From the NCBI RefSeq assembly GCF_900109745.1, contig NZ_FOAV01000018.1, forward strand, positions 1-64,000: 64,000 bases of DNA, read 5' to 3'. A model generated the notes under the pieces. The model did no database searches. It had not been told where the DNA came from and worked only from the letters and a program-made list of their open reading frames with translations. Position 1 is the first letter of the stretch. Each line of letters opens with the position of its first letter. This document shows positions 32,274 through 40,670 of the stretch, one piece after another. The translations under genes and the position numbers were made by a program. The DNA is from Roseateles sp. YR242. Lineage in GTDB: Bacteria; Pseudomonadota; Gammaproteobacteria; Burkholderiales; Burkholderiaceae_C.

Positions 32274-33206
32274 ATGTCCAAGTCCACTTCGCACCTGCTC
32301 GGTGCCGTGCTGCTGAGCGCCGCAGCGCTGATGGCTGCGCCGATTGCATCGGCCGAGCCGAAACCCTATCCCGCCAGCTTCAAGCTGCAGGACATCGCCA
32401 CCAACGGCACGACGCTGCATGTGCGTGTTGGCGGCACCGGTCCCGCCGTGGTGCTCATTCACGGTTTTGGCGATACCGGCGACATGTGGACGCCACTGGC
32501 CATCGAGCTGGCCAAGGACCACCGCGTGGTGGTGCCCGACCTGCGCGGGATGGGCCTTTCGGCCAAGCCTGAAGACGGCTTCGAGAAGAAGAACCAGGCC
32601 AAGGACATCCGTGGTGTTCTGGAAAAACTGGGCATCGACCAGGCGGACATCGTGGGGCACGACATCGGCGTCATGGTCGCTTACGCGTATGCCGCGGCCT
32701 ATCCGACAAAGACCACCAAGCTCGTCGTGATGGATGCACCGCCCCCCGGTATCCCGCCGTGGGATGAAGTGGTGCGCAACCCGCTGCTCTGGCACTTCGA
32801 CTTCTATGGCAAGGACGCCCTGCGCCTGGTGCAAGGGCGTGAGCGCATCTTCCTGGACCGCTTCTACAACGACTTCGGCGGCGACCCGTCCAAGATCGAC
32901 GAAGGCACGCGCAACCATTACGCCAGGCTCTATGCCCGGCCGGGCGCCATGAAGGGCGCGCTGTCCCAATTCCATGCCTTCCGGCAGGACGCCAAGGACA
33001 ACCTGGAATCGATGAAGACCAAGCTCACCATGCCGGTGCTGGCCATTGGTGGCGAGAAGTCCTTCGGCCCGCTTGAAGCGGTGGCCATGCGCAACGCAGC
33101 AACGAACGTGACCGAACTGGTCATCCCACGCTCGGGCCACTGGCTGATGGAAGAGGAGCCTGAGGCCACCACCAAGGGCATCAAGGACTTCCTGGCCGCC
33201 AAGTAA
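32274..33206 (+). CDS. Exported alpha/beta hydrolase, epoxide-hydrolase-like
   Basis: 310 residues with a Sec signal peptide (LLGAVLLSAAALMAAPIASA). The oxyanion-hole motif is HGFGDTGDMW (63-72). The nucleophile elbow VGHDIGVMVAYAYA has Asp130 in place of Ser, as in epoxide hydrolases and haloalkane dehalogenases, and the catalytic His is in RSGHWLMEE near the C-terminus. The cap region has Tyr residues (NHYARLYARPG) consistent with an epoxide hydrolase. Such periplasmic enzymes open reactive rings or detoxify substrates. CGGAGACGTC precedes ATG. Linked to receptor and MFS genes, it may process the imported compound. Confidence 0.88.
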   Translation: MSKSTSHLLGAVLLSAAALMAAPIASAEPKPYPASFKLQDIATNGTTLHVRVGGTGPAVVLIHGFGDTGDMWTPLAIELAKDHRVVVPDLRGMGLSAKPEDGFEKKNQAKDIRGVLEKLGIDQADIVGHDIGVMVAYAYAAAYPTKTTKLVVMDAPPPGIPPWDEVVRNPLLWHFDFYGKDALRLVQGRERIFLDRFYNDFGGDPSKIDEGTRNHYARLYARPGAMKGALSQFHAFRQDAKDNLESMKTKLTMPVLAIGGEKSFGPLEAVAMRNAATNVTELVIPRSGHWLMEEEPEATTKGIKDFLAAK

Positions 33207-33266
33207 GCGATCGAGTCAGCGATCGATTCAGCGATCAAGTCCGCCATCAGGTCAGCCGTCCGGTCA
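33207..33266. repeat. Five degenerate 12-bp tandem repeats
   Basis: Units GCGATCGAGTCA, GCGATCGATTCA, GCGATCAAGTCC, GCCATCAGGTCA and GCCGTCCGGTCA follow one another between the hydrolase stop and the MFS start. The array contains no open gene on the plus strand. It could be a regulatory or slippage-derived repeat. Confidence 0.6.
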
Positions 33267-33287
33267 GCCGCCATAAGGGAGACCCCT

Positions 33288-34514
33288 ATGCATGATCCAT
33301 CCACTCCACCGAGACCGCGTCCGTCATGGGCCGTCTATGCGCTGACGATAGGCGCCTTCGGCATCGGTACGACGGAATTCGTCATCATGGGGCTGCTGCT
33401 CCAACTGGCGGCCGACCTGCATGTGACGGTGCCCACCGCAGGCCTGCTGATCTCCGGCTACGCGCTGGGCGTCTTCGTGGGCGCACCGCTGCTGACCGCG
33501 CTGCTCGGCAGCGTGCCACGCAAGACGGCACTGCTGGCGCTGATGGTTATCTTCACCCTCGGTAACCTGGCGTGCGCGCTGGCACCCAACTACACGGTGC
33601 TGATGATCGCCCGTGTCATGACGTCTCTGGCGCACGGCACCTTCTTTGGTGTGGGTGCGGTGGTCGCCACCAGCGTGGTGCCGGCCGACCGCAAGGCCGC
33701 CGCGTTATCCACCATGTTCACCGGGCTCACGGTGGCGACGTTGCTGGGGGTGCCGGCGGGCTCCTGGCTGGGTCTGCACTTCGGATGGCGCTCGACCTTC
33801 TGGGCGGTGTGTGTGATTGGATTGATCGCCATGGCCGTCATTGCGTTGTTCGTGTCGGCACGCGAAGCCGGCTGTGGCAGCCGTGTGTCGCTGCGTGAGG
33901 AACTGGGGGTGCTGCGTCTTGTCCATGTGTTGCTCGGCCTCACTGCGACCGTGTTCGGATTCGCCGGAGTGTTTGCCGTGTTCACCTATGTGCAGCCCCT
34001 GCTGACCCAGGTCTCGGGCTTCGACGAAGCCAGCGTGTCCGTGATCCTGCTCGTGTTCGGCGTGGGCATGATCCTCGGCAACCTCGTTGGCGGGCGGCTG
34101 ACTGACCGTGCCCCGGTCCGGATGTTGCTCGGTTCCCTGGTTGGCCTGGCGGTGGTGCTGCTGCTCATGGGTTTCGCCATGGGGCACCGCGTGTCGGCCG
34201 TGCTGTTTGTTGGTCTGCTCGGCGCTGGCGCCTTCGCCACCGTAGCGCCCTTGCAGCTTCGTGTGCTGAACCAGGCACACGGCACCGGCCAGAGCATGGC
34301 GTCCAGTCTCAACATCGCCGCCTTCAATCTGGGCAATGCATTGGGCGCCTGGCTGGGCGGCGTGGTGATTGATCACGGCCCCGGCCTGGCGCGTCTGCCC
34401 TGGGCGGCGGCCGTCACCACGCTGTGCGGACTGGCCGTGGCAGCCTGCAGCGTCTGGCTTGAGCGCCGGGCCCATCCGTCGATGACGCCTGCGCAAAGCG
34501 CCATGGCGTCGTAG
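33288..34514 (+). CDS. MFS drug/arabinose-efflux-type transporter (DHA1)
   Basis: 408 residues, 12 helices. The opening TIGAFGIGTTEFVIMGLLLQ is typical of the AraJ/YdhP-type DHA1 exporters. Loop 2-3 (LTALLGSVPRKTALL) and motif C (FGWRSTFWAVCVIGLIAM region) are present. It is closely similar in layout to the second exporter at 39333-40532. AGGGAG precedes ATG 33288. It follows the hydrolase in the same direction, 81 bp away across a 12-bp repeat array, so efflux of a hydrolysis product is plausible but unproven. Confidence 0.87.
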   Translation: MHDPSTPPRPRPSWAVYALTIGAFGIGTTEFVIMGLLLQLAADLHVTVPTAGLLISGYALGVFVGAPLLTALLGSVPRKTALLALMVIFTLGNLACALAPNYTVLMIARVMTSLAHGTFFGVGAVVATSVVPADRKAAALSTMFTGLTVATLLGVPAGSWLGLHFGWRSTFWAVCVIGLIAMAVIALFVSAREAGCGSRVSLREELGVLRLVHVLLGLTATVFGFAGVFAVFTYVQPLLTQVSGFDEASVSVILLVFGVGMILGNLVGGRLTDRAPVRMLLGSLVGLAVVLLLMGFAMGHRVSAVLFVGLLGAGAFATVAPLQLRVLNQAHGTGQSMASSLNIAAFNLGNALGAWLGGVVIDHGPGLARLPWAAAVTTLCGLAVAACSVWLERRAHPSMTPAQSAMAS

Positions 34515-34545
34515 CGCGATTCGTACCACCTGAAAGCGAAATTCC

Positions 34546-35850
34546 ATGTTCAAGCTGATGAAGCGTCTCGACGCACCCGACACCCTCCCACCTCAGCGGT
34601 CATCGACCGGAAGCGGCCGGTACCGCAGGGCGCTGCAACTCTTGCTGTTGTCGCTGGGGCTGCATGCGGCGCCGGGGCTATGCGCGCCGGTGCAGTCTGC
34701 GGGAAAGCTGACCTTTGTAGACGCGAACACCATGGTCGTGGCCGACTGGCGCGGCGGTCAACTGCACGCCCTCACGCTGCCCGCAGTGGCGCCCGGCGCA
34801 CCGGGTGCCTTCAATCTGAAGGACGTGTCGGCCGCCATTGCGCGCACGCTGCACACGAGCCCCGAGAAGCTGCGCTTCCAGGACATGGCGGTCCGGCCAG
34901 GTAGCGAGGTGGCCTACATCGCGCTGTCGGTCGAAGGGAGGACCGCCGGCGCGGCCCCGATCCCAGCGCTGGTCTCCGTCAACGCCGCCGGCCAGGTGGG
35001 CGTGGTGAACCTGGGCCAGGCCGCCCGAAAATCGGTGGCCATCGGCAACCTGCCATCCCCGGACAAGCATCTCTGGCGCGAAACACCGGCGGCCAGCTTC
35101 ACCGTCACCGACATGAAGTACCACGACGGCAAGCTCTATGTCGCCGGGTTGTCCAACGCCAGCTTCGCGTCCACGCTGCGTGTGTTTGACTTCCCCTTCC
35201 AGGGCCAGGCGGCCGTCAGCAGCATCGAGATGTACCACCCGGTGCACAACCAGGTCGAGACCCGGGCACCCATCCGCAAGATGGTGATTACAGAGCTGAA
35301 CGGCGAGCCGACCCTGGTGGCCGCATTCACTTGTTCTCCGCTGGTCACGATTCCGCTCAAGGACTTGAAGGACGGCGCTCACCTCGCGGCCAAGACGGTC
35401 GCCGAGTTCGGCTGGGGCAGTGCCCCGGTGGGCATGGTGATGTTCGATGCCGGCCAGGGGCCCATGGTGCTCCTGACCCACTCCCACAAGTCTGCCGACC
35501 TGATGTCCGTCACCGACATCGCGGGTGCATCGACGCAGCCAGGACTGTCTACACCGATCAAGTGGCCGTCCGAGCCCACCTTGGGACTGAAGTCCACCTA
35601 CATCCCCATCCACGTTGCGCAGATTGACAACCAGGATGCCAACTTCCTCGTGGCGCTTCGCCGCAATGAAGCCAGCGGGGCCATGGAGTTGGTCTCGTTG
35701 CGCAAGGGCCTGTTCCTGCGCCTGAGCGACTTCGTCAACGAGTACGACTTCGCCGATTTCAAGTACGAGCCCAATGACCACTGGCGCGACGTGCATCGCA
35801 TGCTGCGCACCGACGAAGGCTACGCCGACCTGGCGCCTGCGAAGCCATGA
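34546..35850 (+). CDS. Secreted beta-propeller-like protein
   Basis: 434 residues. A basic head, then a signal-type helix (ALQLLLLSLGLHAAPGLCA), then repeated beta-rich segments (LTFVDANTMVVADWRGGQLH, VAYIALSVEGR, LYVAGLSNASFASTLRVFDF, PTLVAAFTCSPLVTIPL), the pattern of a beta-propeller. No family is recognised beyond that. Its stop overlaps the next start by 4 bp (ATGA), so it is coupled to the 263-residue secreted protein. It is probably periplasmic or surface-exposed. The pair lies downstream of the MFS gene in the same direction. Confidence 0.65.
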   Translation: MFKLMKRLDAPDTLPPQRSSTGSGRYRRALQLLLLSLGLHAAPGLCAPVQSAGKLTFVDANTMVVADWRGGQLHALTLPAVAPGAPGAFNLKDVSAAIARTLHTSPEKLRFQDMAVRPGSEVAYIALSVEGRTAGAAPIPALVSVNAAGQVGVVNLGQAARKSVAIGNLPSPDKHLWRETPAASFTVTDMKYHDGKLYVAGLSNASFASTLRVFDFPFQGQAAVSSIEMYHPVHNQVETRAPIRKMVITELNGEPTLVAAFTCSPLVTIPLKDLKDGAHLAAKTVAEFGWGSAPVGMVMFDAGQGPMVLLTHSHKSADLMSVTDIAGASTQPGLSTPIKWPSEPTLGLKSTYIPIHVAQIDNQDANFLVALRRNEASGAMELVSLRKGLFLRLSDFVNEYDFADFKYEPNDHWRDVHRMLRTDEGYADLAPAKP

Positions 35851-36638
35851 TGAGCGCCCTGCGGCTGGTGATGGTGATGGCCCTGGCGGGGCTGCCAACA
35901 GCATGGGCCGCGTCGGTCGATATTCATCCGGCAGGGCCGACGGTCCCGGAGAACCTGCTCAGGATCGAGCTGCGCTTTTCGCAACCTCAACACCTGCCCT
36001 TCGACACGCGGCGCCTGACGCTGCTCGATGAAAGCGGCGTGGAGATCCGGAACGCCGTGCTGGACCTGGCCCTGCCAAGCCCGGACGGCCGTCGCATCAC
36101 CGTGCTGATGGATCCGGGGCGTGTGAAACGCGGCGTCGGCCCCAACCTGGACGCGGGACGGGCTTTGACGCCGGGGCGGAGGGTCAGCCTGCGGGTGGCT
36201 GACGCGGGCCTGCGCGGGCCGGCTGTCGTCAAGCAATGGGAAGTGTCGGCGGCCAACGAGCGCCCGCTCGACGTTGCGGCCTGGACGCTGCACGCACCAC
36301 GAGCCCACAGCCAGGGCACATTGGTCTTGAACCTGCACGCGCCGATCAGTTCGACGGCCGAGGCCTTGATCGCCGTGGTGGATGGTGACGGCCGTCGCAT
36401 CCCCGGGAGGGGGATATTGGCAGGGGATGATGCGGTCTGGCGCTTCACGCCTTCGCAGCCGTGGAAATCGGCGCCGTATGCGGTTGTCACGCATCCCGAC
36501 CTGGAAGATGCCGCGGGCAACAGGGCTTGTGCCGCCTTCGAGCAGATGCGCGGTAGCGTGGTGGCCTGCGACACCGGCGTCCGGATGAACTTCTCACCGG
36601 CGGGCGCGAGCCGACCTCCCGGTGGCCCGCGCCCATAA
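35847..36638 (+). CDS. Secreted protein with Ig-like (Big/SbsA-type) domains
   Basis: 263 residues with signal peptide (RLVMVMALAGLPTAWAASV). Two repeats of an Ig-like beta-sandwich pattern follow: LLRIELRFSQPQHLPFD..LTLLDESGVEI and GTLVLNLHAPISSTAEALIA..VVDGDGRRIPG, resembling bacterial Ig-like domain 5. A Cys pair at the end (NRACAAFE, VVACDTG) may form a disulphide. It is translationally coupled to the propeller protein. A strong bidirectional hairpin follows its stop. Function unknown; adhesion, binding or assembly roles are guesses. Confidence 0.6.
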   Translation: MMSALRLVMVMALAGLPTAWAASVDIHPAGPTVPENLLRIELRFSQPQHLPFDTRRLTLLDESGVEIRNAVLDLALPSPDGRRITVLMDPGRVKRGVGPNLDAGRALTPGRRVSLRVADAGLRGPAVVKQWEVSAANERPLDVAAWTLHAPRAHSQGTLVLNLHAPISSTAEALIAVVDGDGRRIPGRGILAGDDAVWRFTPSQPWKSAPYAVVTHPDLEDAAGNRACAAFEQMRGSVVACDTGVRMNFSPAGASRPPGGPRP

Positions 36639-36664
36639 AGAGGGACTGCGCTTGCAGTCCCTCT
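36639..36664. terminator. Bidirectional hairpin between convergent genes
   Basis: AGAGGGACTGC (36639-36649), loop GCTT, and the exact complement GCAGTCCCTCT (36654-36664): an 11-bp perfect stem directly after the stop of the Ig-like gene and just before the stop of the convergent dehydrogenase. There is only a short T-tract, but placement makes a shared terminator likely. Confidence 0.75.
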
Positions 36665-36671
36665 GGGTTCG

Positions 36672-37463
36672 TCAGAACGCGCTCTTCACCACGCCGCCGT
36701 CCACACGCAGCGCGGCACCGGTCGTGGCTGACGCGAGCGGGCTCACCACATAGGCCACCAGCGAGGCCACCTCCTGCGGGGTGCCGAAGCGCTTGATCAA
36801 CGAGGTCGGACGCACGTGGTCGAAGAACTCGGCCTCAACCTGCTCGAAGCTCTTGTCGCTGGCCTTCGCCAGGCCGTCCACGAAGTCGCCCACGCCGCGC
36901 GACTTGGTGGGGCCGGGCAGGACGCTGTTGACCGTGATGCCGGTGCCGGCGACGGATTCCGCCAAACCACGCGACACAGCGAGCTGTGCGGTCTTGGTCA
37001 TGCCGTAATGGATCATCTCGGTCGGGATCTGTACCGCGCTTTCGCTGGAGATGAAGATGATGCGTCCCCAGTTGGCGCGCTTCATCTCGGGCAACACCAG
37101 CCGTGCCAGGCGGACGCCGCTCAGCACGTTGACGTCGAAGAACCGCAACCAGTCCTCGTCCGGGATCTCTTCGAACGGCTTGGCCTCGAAGATGCCGAGG
37201 TTGTTGACGAGGATGTTGATGCCGGGGTGGCGCCGCACCACTTCATCCGCCGCCTCGGCGGTGCTCAGGTCTGCTGCAAAGCCGAGCACGGTGCCCTGGG
37301 TCTCGGCGCGGATGCTGGCGACCGCTTCATCAACGGCGGCTTGTGTCCGGCCGTTGACGATGACGCTGGCGCCTTCCTGCGCCAGCGTACGTGCGATGGC
37401 ATAGCCGATGCCAGCGGTGCTGCCGCTCACCAGGGCCAATTTGCCTTTGAGTTGAAGATCCAT
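36672..37463 (-). CDS. Short-chain dehydrogenase/reductase, FabG-like
   Basis: A 263-residue classical SDR. The NAD(P) site is SGSTAGIGYAIARTLAQEGA with a following Arg (NGRTQA) that favours NADP. The active site has NNLGIF (Leu in place of the usual Ala), FISSES (Ser) and HYGMTKTAQ (Tyr and Lys). The C-terminal substrate loop is longer than in FabG (RGVGDFVDGLAKASDKSFEQ). It oxidises or reduces an unknown alcohol or ketone. It stands alone, convergent with the secreted pair. Confidence 0.87.
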   Translation of the reverse strand: MDLQLKGKLALVSGSTAGIGYAIARTLAQEGASVIVNGRTQAAVDEAVASIRAETQGTVLGFAADLSTAEAADEVVRRHPGINILVNNLGIFEAKPFEEIPDEDWLRFFDVNVLSGVRLARLVLPEMKRANWGRIIFISSESAVQIPTEMIHYGMTKTAQLAVSRGLAESVAGTGITVNSVLPGPTKSRGVGDFVDGLAKASDKSFEQVEAEFFDHVRPTSLIKRFGTPQEVASLVAYVVSPLASATTGAALRVDGGVVKSAF

Positions 37464-37581
37464 GTTGATGCTCCTTGATAGCTAGGACGAAAACCGTTCA
37501 CTGTCACAAGAATCCCGGTCTGAAGCCTCTCCCAATTGATGGATTTTGGTCGCGGCTCGCGACGGGCGGGACTTTCTCGTT

Positions 37582-38550
37582 CTACTGACCATCCAGCCTG
37601 GCCTTGGCGCCTGGCAGCCAGCGCTCCAGCACAAGCAGGGCGCCTATGGACAGACCTGCCGCTGCGGCCCAGAGCGCATCGCTTCGCGATATGTCGAGGG
37701 CTCTGAGGGTCTCGATCATCAGGGGATGGAGCAGATAGATGCCAAGGGCCAGGCGCCTTCCCCAATCCGCCATCCGTTCCGCTGATGGCGACGATGGAAG
37801 GGCGAAGCCAGCGCCCATGGCGGCAACGCCGCAGAGCATCGCTCCCACCGGCATCTGGAGTTCAGTGGGCGCCCCAGCGCGTCGATAGAGCAGGTAGGCC
37901 TGCACCAGCCCCAGCAGCAGGCCGACCATGAGCAGGTGTGGCCATCTTCGTGAAAGTACATGGCTGGGAATGCTGGCCAGCTTGACGCCCAACCAGACCA
38001 AGCCGATGCCTCCCACGAAGCGGGAGACATACATCACCTCCCAGCTCACCCGTCTCAGCAGGGTCAGGGAATCCACCGCGCTGCAGACCATCAGCATGGC
38101 GGCGATCAACAGCCATGCCCACCGGGAGGCGAGCCACGCTGGAAGGAGGTAGACGACCAGCAGCGCGGCCAGCGCCGAGTGCAGGAACCACAAGGGGCCC
38201 CAGACACCCCGCGTGATGGTGGCGGAGGAGACGATGCGCTCCACGGCAGGCCCCAGCCCCACCATCAGCACCAGGGCCCCGGCGTAAATGACGTTCCAGA
38301 CCACGACCAGCCGCCATACCCGCTGCAGGGCCGCACCGGCCGGCTGGCGCCATGAGGGCCTGATCCCGACGAAGTAGCCCATCACCACGAAGAAGAAGGG
38401 AACCACCCAGCGGCCGGCGGCCCTGCTGGTGGCCATCAACCAGTGAGGCCATTCCGGGAACGCACCGACATGTAGACCGACAACGAGCACGGCTCCCAGA
38501 ATGCGGAGCGCATCGATGCCTGGTTGGCGAGCCGATCTGCTGACGTTCAT
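37582..38550 (-). CDS. Acyltransferase family 3 membrane protein
   Basis: 322 residues with about ten membrane helices. It opens GIDALRILGAVLVVGLHVGA, the acyltransferase-3 motif with conserved R and H (R-x-x-A/G, H), followed by VPFFFVVMGYFVGIRPS. Members O-acylate surface sugars, lipopolysaccharide or other polymers. The C-terminus ends LVLERWLPGAKARLDGQ on the cytoplasmic side. No glycosylation genes are near, so the acceptor is unknown. Confidence 0.87.
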   Translation of the reverse strand: MNVSRSARQPGIDALRILGAVLVVGLHVGAFPEWPHWLMATSRAAGRWVVPFFFVVMGYFVGIRPSWRQPAGAALQRVWRLVVVWNVIYAGALVLMVGLGPAVERIVSSATITRGVWGPLWFLHSALAALLVVYLLPAWLASRWAWLLIAAMLMVCSAVDSLTLLRRVSWEVMYVSRFVGGIGLVWLGVKLASIPSHVLSRRWPHLLMVGLLLGLVQAYLLYRRAGAPTELQMPVGAMLCGVAAMGAGFALPSSPSAERMADWGRRLALGIYLLHPLMIETLRALDISRSDALWAAAAGLSIGALLVLERWLPGAKARLDGQ

Positions 38551-38773
38551 ACCGGTCCTGTCGTCGCGGTGATTGCGGCGCTGCGCGGATTCTCTGCGCG
38601 CGGCGATGGATCACCAACTTTTTCATCCGACCCCAAAGTACTAGTGCTACTGGCGGATTGAAGCTTTTCAAGCGCAGACCGAGACTGGCTTCGCTGCCAA
38701 CAGAAGACGCTCTGATTCCAACGGAGCACCCACCTGTTGGCAACGACCTCCCACTCTCATTCAGGAATTCGCC

Positions 38774-39325
38774 ATGTCCACTGTCATTCGCTCCGATCTG
38801 CTGCTGTCAACATCCGCCTTCAGCCATGTCATCGACGTTCCCATCGAACAGGTCGACATCGCCCAATGGCTGTTTGCGTTGCCCGACGCCGAATACCAGC
38901 GCTGCGCGCCGCCCGACCATATCGCCGCCGGCGCCACCTGGACCGATGATGGCCGGCGCATGTCCATCAACGTGGAGATGATCGGCACGGGTCTGGTGGT
39001 GCAGCATTACGTCGCCGAGGTGGCTGAGAAGACGTATTGCAAGATGGTGTCAACCTCCGACGTCTTCACGCCGCATGGTCGCACCAAGGTTCAGGTCATC
39101 TGGGAACTGAGCGCCAAGGCGGTGGATGGACAGCGCACTGAATACACCAACAAGGTCACCTCCCACCCCACGGAAGACTTCCTTGCCTTCCTGGAGAAGA
39201 ACAGCATCAGCTTCGAACAGGCCGCGCGCGACCGTGATGCAGCCTCCGGCGATCACAACAGCCGCGAGACGCCGCTGTTCGCCGAAAGCATTGCGCGGTT
39301 GGCGCGGGGCCAGAAGAACATCTGA
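38774..39325 (+). CDS. Uncharacterised cytoplasmic protein, possibly SRPBCC-like
   Basis: 183 residues with no signal or membrane helix. It opens MSTVIRSDLLLSTSAFSHVI followed by DVPIEQVDIAQWLFALPDAE. A strand-rich centre (MSINVEMIGTGLVVQHYVAE, KVQVIWELSAKAVDGQRTEY, TNKVTSHPTEDFLAFLEK) fits a START/SRPBCC-like fold. No catalytic motif is clear. It is convergent with the MFS exporter downstream. Confident function assignment is not possible. Confidence 0.6.
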   Translation: MSTVIRSDLLLSTSAFSHVIDVPIEQVDIAQWLFALPDAEYQRCAPPDHIAAGATWTDDGRRMSINVEMIGTGLVVQHYVAEVAEKTYCKMVSTSDVFTPHGRTKVQVIWELSAKAVDGQRTEYTNKVTSHPTEDFLAFLEKNSISFEQAARDRDAASGDHNSRETPLFAESIARLARGQKNI

Positions 39326-39332
39326 GCGGGCC

Positions 39333-40532
39333 TCACTGGGGCTGCGGGGCCAGCACGCCCCGGCGGGCTTGTTGCGACTGGGCCAGCACCAGCACAAAGC
39401 CCACCGCTGCCAGCGCAGCCCCGGCGATGGAGACGCTGGCATAACCCAGCCCGGCCTGCAGCACCACACCGCCCAGTGCAGCGCCCAGCGCATTGCCCAG
39501 ATTGAAGGCGCCGATGTTCACGGAGGAGGCGAGGCCCGGCGCACCCGTGGCGCTGCGCATCACCCGCATCTGCACGGGCGGGACCACACCAAAGGCGGCA
39601 ATTCCCCACACCAGCAAAGCCACGGCGGTGCCGATCTTCGACGCGGACAGCCACGGGAACGCGATCATCACCACCGCCAGCAGCAGCAGGAAGCCCATCA
39701 ATGCGCCGTCCACCGACTTGTCGGCCAGCTTGCCGCCGAGCGTGTTGCCGATGGTGAAACCCACGCCGATCAGCACCAGCATCCCGGTGATGAAACCCGG
39801 CGAGGCCTGTGTAAGCGTCTCCAGCGACGGGTTGATATAGGTGTAGAGCGTGAACATCGCGGCGGCCCCCAACACCGTGGTGCTCAAGGCCATCAACACG
39901 GTGGGGCGGGTGAGCACCCGCAGTTCCGCACGAACGTTCGGGGCCGTGCCGGCACTGCCAGCGGGAAGCGCCAACCGCAGCGAGGTCATCGCCACCAGCC
40001 CCAGCACGGCAATGGCCGCAAAGGACTCACGCCATCCGATGGCCTGCCCCAGCCAAGTCGCGGCGGGCACCCCGCCCACGTTGGCGATCGTCAGCCCCAT
40101 GAACATCGCTGCCACCGCACTGGCCTGCTTCTCTCGCGGCACCAGGCTGGCGGCCACCAGCGAACCCAGACCGAAGAACGCACCGTGGTTGAAGCTGGTG
40201 AGCACCCGGGCCATCAGCAGGCTGGCGTAGTTGGGCGCGAGCGCAGAAGCCAGGTTGCCCAGGGTGAAGATGGCCATCAGCACGATCAGGGCCTGACGGC
40301 GCGGCCAGCGCGACAGCAGCAGGGTCATGATGGGCGCGCCCACCATCACCCCGGTGGCGTAGGCGGACACCAGCATGCCGGCGGTGGGGATGGACACGCC
40401 GACCCCCTGTGCGATGGTGGGCAGCATGCCCATCGGGCCGAATTCGGTGGTGCCGATGCCAAAGGCGCCAACCGCGAGCGCCAGCAGCGGCCAGGTGGCG
40501 CTTTTCTGGGGAGTGGAGAGATCGGTGTTCAT
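39333..40532 (-). CDS. MFS efflux transporter (DHA1, AraJ-like)
   Basis: 399 residues from ATG 40532. It opens AVGAFGIGTTEFGPMGMLPT, then PTAGMLVSAYATGVMVGAPI and RWPRRQALIVLMAIFTLGNL, the diagnostic start of YdhP/AraJ-type exporters. Twelve helices are visible. It is very similar in its first third to the exporter at 33288, so the two are paralogues. It is divergently transcribed from a LysR regulator across 138 bp, the usual sign of substrate-induced control. Confidence 0.87.
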   Translation of the reverse strand: MNTDLSTPQKSATWPLLALAVGAFGIGTTEFGPMGMLPTIAQGVGVSIPTAGMLVSAYATGVMVGAPIMTLLLSRWPRRQALIVLMAIFTLGNLASALAPNYASLLMARVLTSFNHGAFFGLGSLVAASLVPREKQASAVAAMFMGLTIANVGGVPAATWLGQAIGWRESFAAIAVLGLVAMTSLRLALPAGSAGTAPNVRAELRVLTRPTVLMALSTTVLGAAAMFTLYTYINPSLETLTQASPGFITGMLVLIGVGFTIGNTLGGKLADKSVDGALMGFLLLLAVVMIAFPWLSASKIGTAVALLVWGIAAFGVVPPVQMRVMRSATGAPGLASSVNIGAFNLGNALGAALGGVVLQAGLGYASVSIAGAALAAVGFVLVLAQSQQARRGVLAPQPQ

Positions 40533-40670
40533 GGGGTATTTGCTGCCAATCTGGGCCGGAGCCCGGGCCGGCCCCCGGAATTCCGGGAGCCTCTGGGGTC
40601 GCATTGTCTGGCTTCATCTTTTGCAGATAAAGCGCTATAACCGACAAATACCTTTGCTCAAATTGGAAAA

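Noticed and set aside
37455-37515. GTGACAGTGAA near the SDR start as another GTGAA array
   Set aside because: Spacing is six bases, not ten, and only one full unit is present.
39126-40640. 504-residue plus-strand open frame
   Set aside because: It lies antisense to the MFS exporter; the His/Gly/Gln-rich translation has no domain.
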